NCBI GenBank assembly: GCA_033032865.1
Contig: JAWHQI010000614.1
Location: 62,001 to 126,000 of the forward strand
Direction: 5' to 3'
Source of the DNA: Dactylorhiza incarnata
Lineage: Eukaryota > Streptophyta > Magnoliopsida > Asparagales > Orchidaceae
Length of the DNA stretch: 64,000 nt
Part shown: positions 55,500-64,000 of the stretch, one piece after another
How the letters are laid out: each line of letters begins with the position of its first letter
How positions within the stretch are numbered: the first letter of the stretch is position 1
Notes under the pieces: generated by a model
Database searches by the model: none
Seen by the model: the letters and a program-made list of their open reading frames with translations, nothing else
What the model was told of the DNA's origin: nothing
Translations under genes and position numbers: made by a program

Positions 55500-57418
55500 A
55501 AAGAAATGTCCAACCCTGTGTATTCGACGAGTGTCGCTGGAAACCCGACTAATGGTGTTATCTTGAAAAAACATATAGCATCTCCGAGAGTTCCTCCAAC
55601 CCTGCCGGCTAGCGAGAGCCCGACTAGCGGAACCACCTCGGGGGAAAAACATAACCTCTCCGAGAGACCTTCTTATCCTGTCAGCTAACGAGGGGAACTA
55701 ATCATTTAACCTCCCTGGGAGGTCAACCTGCCCTGCCGTCTAGTGAGAGCCCGGTCAGCGGAACCATCCATGGGGAACATCACATATCCTCCCTAGGAGG
55801 TCAACCTGCCCTGCAGTCTAGTGAGAGCCCGGTCAGCGGAACCATCCAAGGGGAACATCACATATCCCCCTTAGGAGGTCAACCTGCCCTGCCGTCTAGT
55901 GAGAGCCCGGTCAGCAGAACCATCCAAGGGGAACATCACTTAACCTCCCTAGGAGGTCAACCTGCCCTGCCGTCTAGTGAGAGCCCGGTCAGCGGAACCA
56001 TCCAAGGGGAACATCACTTATCGTCCCTAGGAGGTCAACCTGCCCTGTCGTCTAGTGAGAGCCCGGTCAGCGGAACCATCCAAGGGGAACATCTCTTATC
56101 CTCCCTGGGAGGTCAACCTGTCCTGCAGTCTAGTGAGAGCCCGGTCAGCGGAACCATCCAAGGGGAACATCTCTTATCCTCCCTAGGAGGTCAACCTGTC
56201 CTGCCGTCTAGTGAGAGCCCGATCAGCGGAACCATCCAAGGGGAACATCTCTTATCCTCCCTAGGAGGTCAACCTGTCCTGCCATCTAGTGAGAGCCCGG
56301 TCAGCAGAACCATCCAAGGGGAACATCTCTTATCCTCCCTAGGAGGTCAACCTGTCCTGCCGTCTAGTGAGAGCCCGGTCAGCGGAACCATCCAAGGGGA
56401 ACATCTCTTATCCTCCCTAGGAGGTCAACCTGTCCTGCCGTCTAGTGAGAGCCCGGTCAGCGGAACCATCCAAGGGGAACATCTCTTATCCTCCCTAGGA
56501 GGTCAACCTGTCCTGCCGTCTAGTGAGAGCCCGGTCAGCGGAACCATCCAAGGGGAACATCTCTTATCCTCCCTAGGAGGTCAACCTGTCCTGCCGTCTA
56601 GTGAGAGCCCGGTCAGCGGAACCATCCAAGGGGAACATCTCTTATCCTCCCTAGGAGGTCAACCTGTCCTGTCGTCTAGTGAGAGCCCGGTCAGCGGAAC
56701 CATCCAAGGGGAACATCACTTAACCTCCCTAGGAGGTCAACCTGCCCTGCCGTCTAGTGAGAGCCCGGTCAGCGGAACCATCCAAGGGGAACATCACTTA
56801 TCTTCCCTAGGAGGTCAACCTGCCCTGCCGTCTAGTGAGAGTCCGGTCAGCGGAACCATCCAAGGGGAACATCTCTTATCCTCCCTGGGAGGTCAACCTG
56901 TCCTGCCGTCTAGTGAGAGCCCGGTCAGCGGAACCATCCAAGGGGAACATCTCTTATCCTCCCTAGGAGGTCAACCTGTCCTGCCGTCTAGTGAGAGCCC
57001 GGTCAGCGGAACCATCCAAGGGGAACATCTCTTATCCTCCCTAGGAGGTCAACCTGTCCTGCCGTCTAGTGAGAGCCCGGTCAGTGGAACCATCCAAGGG
57101 GAACATCTCTTATCCTCCCTAGGAGGTCAACCTGCCCTGCCGTCTAGTGAGAGCCCGGTCAGCGGAACCATCCAAGGGGAACATCACTTATCTTCCCTAG
57201 GAGGTCAACCTGCCCTGCCGTCTAGTGAGAGCCCGGTCAGCGGAACCATCCAAGGGGAACATCACTTATCCTCCCTAGGAGGTCAACCTGTCCTGCCGTC
57301 TAGTGAGAGCCCGGTCAGCGGAACCATCCAAGGGGAACATCTCTTATCCTCCCTGGGAGGTCAACCTGTCCTGCCGTTTAGTGAGAGCCCGGTCAGCGGA
57401 ACCATCCAAGGGGAACAA
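55500..57418. repeat. 78-bp tandem array in the element's 3' untranslated region
   Basis: Exact 78-bp spacing from 55739 (TCTAGTGAGAGCCCGGTCAG...) to 57377, 22 starts, the last unit cut. Two or three degenerate units precede it (55500-55735). Variants at CACTTAACC/CACTTATCC/CTCTTATCC and CCTGCC/CCTGTC form blocks, indicating segmental copying. The array lies between gag and the 3' LTR, as in Tat/Ogre elements known to seed satellites. Confidence 0.95.
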
Positions 57419-57547
57419 ATACCTTGAAAAGAACTTTTATTACATTAGTCCTTCGGTTACATGCAAGAAAAACTAAGTATGAAAACACTCCCTCCTACTA
57501 CATGTACTTAAGGAAAAAACAAAGCACGAAGACCAGGACTCGGACTT

Positions 57548-58801
57548 CTACTCCCAGGCATGGTCCTCCTCGACCTCCTCTGGTTGTTGACGTTGCGGCC
57601 TCGGGCCCCTCGCCTCCCTCATTTCCAAGAACTCGGGGCAGGCGGATGTCGCGTGGCCTTCCTCCTGATGGAAGTCACAGTAAGGCAACTCCACTCGGAC
57701 GCCCCTCCTTCCTCCCCTACGATTTCTTCTTCTTCTGTGGTCGATCACCATGGCTTGTTGGGGTGGTGGAGAGGGTGCTTTCGGTCCCTGCCTCCATCCT
57801 GGGAGGTCGGTCCCCTCTTCTTGGAAGCTGTCTTCCTCCTGGTCGAATTTCCTCTTGGGGGCCTTTGCTCTTCCCCCCTGCTGCCTTGCCTCCGGCCCAC
57901 TCAGCTTGGTCAGCCTTCTTGTGAACTCCGGGTTGGCCTCTTCACTTTCAACTTCTTCGGCCACCCTTTCCATCAACTCCTCAAAAGACAAAGGAGCCCT
58001 CCTCTTGAGGTCCGCCTTGAAGAAGCCCTCCCGCAGCCCCAACGTGAATGCAAGCTTGAGGGTGTACCCGGGCACCTCTTCGACGAGGTGAACCTCTTCC
58101 CAGTACCGTTCCAGATATTGAGCCAGTGGCTCCTATGGCTCTTGCTTGACCTTGAAAAGTGCTTCGGCATCTTTCTTCCTCTTCCTTGACGTCGAGAAGC
58201 GCAGCAGGAAACCTCGACGTAAGTCTTCGAAGACATAGATGGATCCCGCAGGGAGCTGGTGGAACCACTCTCTAGCCTTTTCCTTCAGGGTTGTCGCAAA
58301 GAGTCGACACCTGAAAGCGGCCGACATGGGCATGATGGAGACCATGTCTTCAAACCACTGTAGGTGTAAGACGGGGTCATTCTTGCCGAAGTAGTGAGAC
58401 ATCTTCGCCCCCTTGAACCCCTCCGGAACCGGGGCTGAGAGGATCTGCTCACAAAAAGGACTTCCCACGCTCGCCCCCTTTTGGGGTTGGGCGAGTGGGG
58501 GCATGGCGCCTCCCCGCTCGCCCCCTTGGGGCTGGGCGAGTGGGGGTCTGGCACCTCCCCACTCCCCCCCTCCTGGTACCTCCTCTCTGGCTGGTTGGTC
58601 GAGAGGGATCTCACCCTCCTGTTGGGGCGAGACCTCTGAACCACTTCCTCTCCTGCCTTCGCCTATCGAGGCGAGAGTCACATGTAAGGTCTGCAGGACC
58701 TCTTGCCTGAAATTTTCGAACATCTCCAACATCACCCCATCTACCGGGGGCTGCGAGTGACCCGGGTCGGAACTTCCTCCACCTCCGCCCATGGAGCTCA
58801 T
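57548..58801 (-). CDS. gag of the gag-only element, one in-frame stop
   Basis: About 418 codons in a single frame from MSSMGGGGGSSDPGHS. The capsid-like domain (Retrotrans_gag type) has GAKMSHYFGKNDPVLHLQWF and FATTLKEKAREWFHQLPAGS, then FSTSRKRKK. The C-terminal part has a basic region and a knuckle-like YCDFHQEEGHATSAC. It resembles Tat/Ogre-lineage gag. A TAG (58133-58135) interrupts the frame once after KVKQEP; translation in the same frame continues through EPLAQYLERYW. As a structural protein it would package RNA using enzymes supplied in trans. Confidence 0.88.
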
Positions 58802-58850
58802 CTTGAGGATTTCTTGAATCAGTCACTCTCCACGCTCACCGCACCATAAA

Positions 58851-59753
58851 TGTTGAAACCGACTACTCGGTCTCTGTGGAGTTCGGGGCCCTCAACGAGG
58901 CTGAGGGGTGACCAACCCTTACTTCCCCCAAGGGAGAGCTCTAGGTTGAAGGTGTCGGAACTAAAAGTTGGACCAAGGGCTTAGTGGGGAGGTCCCGCCA
59001 CGTACCCGGAAGTCCCCTTGGAACTTCCCCTCCCAAGCCACTACTAAGCTTGGGCACCACTGGAGCCTCTCCTCACCCCCTAGAGAGACTTGGGGAGGGA
59101 GAGGGAGAAGGAGAGAGCTAGCCTAGGATGAGAGGTCCCTCCAAATGGTGCCCCCTTGGTCCTATTTATAGGATTTTTGAAGTTGGGCTGCTAATAGCCA
59201 AAAACTGGTCAGTCAGATTACCAAAATACCCCTGAATTGGGCTGCGGATAGCTGAATCCCGCTGTTCTGAAATGCTAAATGCAAACCACTGGACTGCGAA
59301 TAGCCAGACTGGACTGCGAATAGCCAGACTGGACTGCGAATAGTAAACTGGACGAGGGGGGCCTCCCCTGGGCGAGAGGGGGGGCGAACCGCCCCTCCCC
59401 CTCTCTGCTCCTACCTGCTGGGCGAGAGAGGGAGGGGCGAGACCCCCCTCCCCCCTCTCCGCCCCAACCTCCTGGGCGAGAGGGGGGGCGAGACCCCCTC
59501 CCCCTCTCCGCCCCGATCTCTTGGGCGAGAGGGGGGCGAGACCCCCTCCCCTCTCTCCGCCTCTTCCTGCTGGGCGAGAGAGGGAGGGGCGAGACCCCCC
59601 CTCCCCTCTCTCCGCCTCTTCCTGCTGGGCGAGCGGGAGGTTTCTGCCTCTACCGCTCTCCCTCCTTTCTCTCTGTCTTGGATCATACTACAAACGAGGC
59701 ACAAATGAGCTCTTGGGTCCCGGCAACCTACTCGGCGAATATAGGGTTGTACA
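58851..59753 (-). repeat. 5' LTR of the gag-only element
   Basis: 903 bp; has an extra tandem copy of GCCAGACTGGACTGCGAATA (about 59300-59340) relative to the other LTR, otherwise collinear. Confidence 0.95.
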
Positions 59754-59758
59754 CTCTT

Positions 59759-60831
59759 CACCCCATGAAACTTGGGTTCCACCGACACAATTCACACAAA
59801 CCAAATCGACAGTTGAATTGGCATTGGTGGAGCCTACAAAAGCCACAAAAAACACTGTTATACCCATTAGTCCGTCAAAGGAGTCAGGGGCCGAGAGTGA
59901 GACAAAGCTTAGCAGTTTAATTAGGAATGTAAAGAAGAGAGAAGAACGCAAGAAGAAGACATTAGGTACCCCAACCAATAAGAGCAAGGACTACCCGGGC
60001 AAAGTTTATATAACTACCCGACTACGTGATATTATAGAATTTGTTCTCACTAATTTTCTGGACAGGTATTTATGGTGTCTTGCTTACTTTTTTTAATGTT
60101 TATACGTTTACTAGTGTTGAATTTTTTAAATATCAGTAATACTGCTATTTTTCAAAGTGGAAATATTTTATTAACAAGACGATTAGTCGATGAGCTTTTA
60201 GGAGAGGGATGGCTAGAGGATACGCATCTGAATGCTTATGCACTCGTCCTTTGCGCGAAGAGGAAGCGGACATTGACAAAAATGAAGAGTTTTTATACGT
60301 GTCTCTGGATTATGCTGTAAGTACTTTTTCCACAGTAAATAATTTGTTCGCATTGATTTTAACCCAATTAAGCTACCCGATTGCAAAACTGTAAGAGGTG
60401 CAATTTCCAAAACTCCAAAACTCTTGTTAGTCATATAACAGTCACAAATGTTAAGTCCTCGGAAATAATAATAATGTCGTGTCACTTGGACTGTCATTTG
60501 GCATTGTTGGTATGCCATATCAAAGAGGGTAGTCGGGAGTACTATGACTCTCTCCTTACTAGCCGACATCGTGCATCCTTGCCCGCCTTGGTATGTAGAT
60601 TTGCAGTGGTCTATATTTCAACATTTTTTATTAATCTAGTTTCTTACCGTCGGTTATCCGTTCTTGCAGGTTTCAACATTATATGAGGATATTACTAATT
60701 CCATGTCACCGGGTTTCCTAAGCTGGCCAATAAATGATGTTCCTGGTATACCAATGCAGAAGAATGAGAATGATTGCGGAGTTTTTGGAATCAAGTTCAT
60801 GGAGGTTGTTCTATCCACCAAAACAATTTAA
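59759..60831 (+). pseudogene. Ulp1-like cysteine protease gene, catalytic 3' exons
   Basis: Ulp1/SENP (C48) proteases cleave SUMO-type modifiers. Exons: 59759-60065 (basic linker, then TTRLRDIIEFVLTNFLDR), about 60175-60317 (LVDELLGEGWLEDTHLNAYA, then a one-base shift before EEFLYVSLDYA), about 60400-60590 (HLALLVCHIKEGSREYYDSL: catalytic His and Asp) and 60670-60831 (WPINDVPGIPMQKNENDCGV, then FGIKFMEVVL: oxyanion Gln and catalytic Cys). His, Asp, Gln and Cys are all kept, but the frameshift and the 5.2-kb insertion disable it. Ulp1-like genes carried by Mutator elements are known in plants. Confidence 0.82.
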
Positions 60832-61321
60832 TGGGTTGGTTGTCAGAGGTAGCAGGATGAGATGCCAAAATTTCGGGCTGAAATTGCGGCTATTATTTTT
60901 AAAGCATTTTCTCCTTTAATTTGTGCAAACATTTCTTAATACAATTGTTGCTAGCGTTGATGTTTAGCTGATGAATGTTGCTTTGATTTTGAGGTTAAGC
61001 TGTGTAAGTTTTGACTGAATGTATGACATATCAAAATGATCTTAGGTTTTGATTGAATGGTTCTTAAGACAATTGCAGAATGGTGCTCAAGTTTTAATGA
61101 AAACTTACAATTGAGAAGAAGGTTGCTCGTTAGTGTACACGCTAATGAAGTTGAACTCATTTGTTATGGGCGTTGATTCCTTTGTAAAGCCATCAACGAA
61201 GTTGAACTCCTTCACCTTCGGAGGTTTGTCATCTACAATATGTGTCATTGTCTTTTTCTTGGCATCTGCTCTTTTAACTGTTTAAAAAGGAAATTTGAAT
61301 TTGGCTAAGTATAGTAAAAAC
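60832..61321. other. Between Ulp1-like gene and transposase: nothing recognised
   Basis: AT-rich spacer holding the 3' ends of two convergent pseudogenes. No further gene. Confidence 0.5.
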
Positions 61322-62760
61322 TTACATGATTATTGGTAAATTCATATACAAAAACTTACGTGGTTTTATGGTTGCTTTCTCCCAATGGTCCTTCATGCGT
61401 GCGCTATAAGCACCTTTAGGCCTCTTCACCACCAAATCCCTTACACAATTGGAAGTCATGTCGTTCTCCTCCAATAAACCCTTCTTTTGCTTCTCGTCCC
61501 AGTCCATCATATCATTAGTTGTTTTCAACAAATCATTCATGACACCTAATACATGTTCCTTTGCAATTCTCAATTCGTCTTGCTAAATCGTAGTTAAAGC
61601 GCATCAAGTGATTTTTAAATATCATATTCGAGTCATATTTAGTCATGACTGGGGTATTGAGTAGGTAAATGTCATTTTTTGCATTATGGGTGAACATATT
61701 TTGGGTTGATTTGTCTTACATTTCGTAATATTGTATATCCTAAGGATATGTTGACATAATATACCTTTAGTCTCAAAACTCCTGCACGAACAATTTGCAT
61801 TCATGGTTGCAATGTTAAAACTCACAAACCATCTCTTTTCTTCTTCATCCCTTACCGTGTCACATATACTATGTGTTGGTCATCATATCTCGTTTCATCG
61901 ACGATACTAACTTTAACTTTTTCCATGAATGATTTTTCAAATAATGAAATTTTTTTACGAGTGCACAACTTCGACAAATGTTTCAATAGATAATAATTTT
62001 TGAACCTCAAGCTGACAACACCGTGCTTGCATTTAAAGTATTCGTCATCCTCACTTCTATGACACGATGAAACCAGCTTCTCCAAACCCATAAAATACTC
62101 AACAAGTGTACCGGTGGCCTTCGAACTCCCATGCAAATGATTGTTAGTTGATTCGCTTCTTTGCGTTGACAAAATTCCGAGATCCAAAATATCTTTGTTG
62201 AAGGCAGTGGATCACTTCTTCTTGACCGTATATAAATCCCCTAACCATTTGTTTTCCTGCAGATTTCCTCTCATCGACATCTCAATCAAACATCTTTCGA
62301 ACTCATCTTATCCATCACACTTGCTCATGCATTGATAAAAAAAGGGCTGAACAATTTTGTCTTGGTTAAACCACGGGATCTTAGAGGGTGCTTTCTTCGA
62401 GATGTGCCATTGGCACGGACGAGGGTGACTGTTAGTGAATACCCTTTGAAGAGCTACGACCATGACTTGATTTCGGTCAGTGAAAATAGTAATTGGTTGA
62501 TTCCCACCAACCAATTTTAGAAAAGTCTCGAACACCCAGCAAAATGATTCTATGGTTTCTTCGACTATAAAAACATCTCCAACAAAATTATTCTGCCAAT
62601 GACTGTTCACATCGATGAAAGGCGTGCATGCCAGATTGTATTTATTTAGTCTATACATCATGTCAAAAATAAGAACATCGTCGAATCAGTCGTAATCTAT
62701 ATTGATATGTTCATCTATCCAGAAGAAACTAGCAACCTATTCAACTCATCAGTTTGTAAC
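61322..62760 (-). pseudogene. FAR1/MULE-type transposase pseudogene
   Basis: Minus strand, several in-frame stops. Order: the DDE transposase start (FDDVLIFDMMYRLNKYNLAC), FIDVNSHWQNNFVGDVF, EESIESFCWVF-like block and ITIFTDRNQVMVVALQRVF with RPCQWHI, then STQRSESTNNHLHGSSK, and a SWIM zinc finger NCSCRSFETKGILCQHIL. These match FAR1/FHY3-related proteins and their Mutator-like transposase relatives. The N-terminal FAR1 DNA-binding domain is not present; upstream sequence is broken by the 62819 element. Host FAR1-related gene and transposase cannot be separated from this fragment, but stops and context favour a transposon. Confidence 0.83.
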
Positions 62761-62818
62761 TCATACGAGAACATATTGTCTTCCAATATCATCATTATTG
62801 TTCATATGTTATTAAATT

Positions 62819-63686
62819 GGCAAAATATCTAAATCAGTCCCTAAACTTTGGGACCGAGTTGAAATAGGCCATAAAAGTTACAAATAGTTGAAATCAGTCC
62901 CAAAAGTTTACAAACTTTTCTAAATCAGTCCTCCGTTACTTTTCCATCCATATTACAAACGGAATTTAGTTATGTTTTGAATTTTTGATTAGCTGAGTTT
63001 TAACAATTAAACTAAATCTCCTATTTCCTAAAAAACTCATTCCTTTTAAATCTCCTATTTCCTAAAAAAACTATTCCCTTTTAATTATTTCGTTTCCTGA
63101 AACTTGAAACCCGCTGCTTCCCCTTTTCGTCGCCGCCGCTCTTGTTCCGAGGACCACCGGGTAGGGCTTTCGCTGGCGACTGGTTAGGATTTCGCTGACA
63201 GAGGTTCAGGTTAGGGCTTTCGCCGGCGACCATTTAAGGCTTTCACTGCTCTTATTCAGAGGACCGACCACCTAGCCAAATCTTAAGGTAATAATCATAG
63301 GTTGCTATTGATTTAAAATGTAAAGTAATATTGTTGATCTTCTTCATTCATTTGTGTTGATCCGCTTCATTCATTTTTGTCAAATCTTAAAGTAATATTG
63401 GTGTATTTTCTCATTTTTTATAGAGCACAATGGCTGAAGCTGATTTTATTTATGTCATTGCCATGCAACTAAAAAAGTTTTAATTAATTTGTTTTATAAT
63501 ATGGATGGAAAAGTAATCATGACATTGCCACATAACTAAATTCCGTTTGTAATATGGATGGAAAAGTAATGGAGGACTTATTTAGAAAAGCTTGTAAACT
63601 TTTGGGGCTGATTTCAACTATTTGTAACTTTTATGACCTATTTCAACTCAGTCCCAAAGTTTAGGGACCGATTTAGGTATTTTGCC
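62819..63686. mobile_element. Non-autonomous Mutator-type element with 156-bp inverted repeats
   Basis: 868 bp. Arms 62819-62974 and 63531-63686 are near-perfect inverted copies, starting GGCAAAATA. TATTAAATT is duplicated at 62810-62818 and 63687-63695: nine bases, the Mutator hallmark. The interior is unlike the arms, with a GC-rich block (63105-63285: CGTCGCCGCCGCTC, repeated AGGGCTTTCGC(T/C)GGCGAC) that may be captured gene sequence. Confidence 0.95.
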
Positions 63687-63695
63687 TATTAAATT

Positions 63696-64000
63696 TTGAT
63701 TATTAATTTTTCAAATTAAATTTATTTATTTTCATCATTATTTGTCAAATCAACTAATAAAGTTGACATGCCTATAATGATAACCTACATAGTAGGTATA
63801 GAAGCTCTACTAAAAACTTTATAAATATTATGGATTTTCATCATTATTTTTAATTTAAGAATACGATGCAATTACTTAAATGAACATTGCATTTTATTTT
63901 TTTTAATATATTATAATATATGTTAATTCATTAGATAAAAATAGTAAGATTATATTTAACAATTTTGAATGTTGCACGAAAGACAACTTTTTTCCTTTCA
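63696..64000. other. Right edge: AT-rich, nothing recognised
   Basis: Very AT-rich; no gene or repeat border seen. Confidence 0.5.

Larger units (their letters stand above)
54581..59753 (-). mobile_element. Gag-only LTR retrotransposon (TR-GAG type), young
   Basis: 5173 bp. LTRs 54581-55463 and 58851-59753 differ by about a dozen bases and one 20-bp duplication. The target duplication is a perfect CTCTT (54576-54580, 59754-59758). Minus-strand layout: 5' LTR, gag (58801-57548), 78-bp tandem array as 3' untranslated region, 3' LTR. No protease, RT or integrase. It splits the Ulp1-like gene. Confidence 0.95.

Noticed and set aside
55739..57418. CRISPR-like array
   Set aside because: Units are contiguous with no unique spacers, and the host is a plant nuclear genome; it is a retrotransposon 3' tandem repeat.
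61322..62760. Functional host FAR1/FHY3-related gene
   Set aside because: Multiple in-frame stops, missing N-terminal DNA-binding domain and transposon context.

Overview
This is nuclear DNA of a flowering plant, probably a eudicot; I cannot name the species. The evidence is a spliced plant cytosolic tyrosyl-tRNA synthetase (TyrRS), chromodomain-bearing Ty3/gypsy retrotransposons, an Au-like tRNA-derived SINE, RTE-type LINEs, Tourist-, hAT- and Mutator-type elements, and a Ulp1/FAR1-like Mutator region. About 98% of the window is non-coding for the host.

The organising feature is one minus-strand TyrRS gene covering most of the window. Seven exons (26082-25935, 24813-24530, 24410-24314, 24152-24047, 23966-23884, 8370-8225, 202-97) join in phase into an uninterrupted frame with the HIAQ and KMSKS class I motifs. 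A first coding exon at 52441-52296 has a matching donor phase and a plausible N-terminus. The last exon lies left of base 1. About 1.1 kb of coding sequence is therefore spread over at least 52 kb, with introns of about 26 kb (intron 1), 15.5 kb (intron 6) and 8 kb (intron 7).

The large introns are layered transposons. Intron 7 holds a heat-shock-factor pseudogene, a SINE, a complete but defective chromovirus (2148-7271, TSD TAGAT) and a MITE. Intron 6 holds old gypsy and copia remains, a Tourist MITE with TTA duplications, and a gypsy pol broken by a one-LTR gag fragment (20449-22456) with a perfect 5-bp duplication. Intron 1 holds two RTE LINEs, a hAT MITE with an 8-bp TSD, and a gypsy fragment split by a 14.7-kb gypsy (32597-47303). 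That gypsy is itself invaded by a chromovirus (39401-43812), a pol-less LTR element (36904-38833) and, in its right LTR, a Harbinger-type MITE filled with a GC-rich 20-bp minisatellite.

Upstream of the TyrRS start (right of 52.8 kb) lies a decayed Mutator-like region: a plus-strand Ulp1-like cysteine protease gene and a minus-strand FAR1-like transposase. The Ulp1 gene is cut by a young gag-only LTR element (54581-59753, TSD CTCTT) whose 3' untranslated region is a 78-bp tandem array. A small Mutator-type element with 156-bp inverted repeats and a 9-bp TSD (62819-63686) closes the window. Apart from TyrRS, every protein-coding stretch I recognise is broken or belongs to a mobile element.
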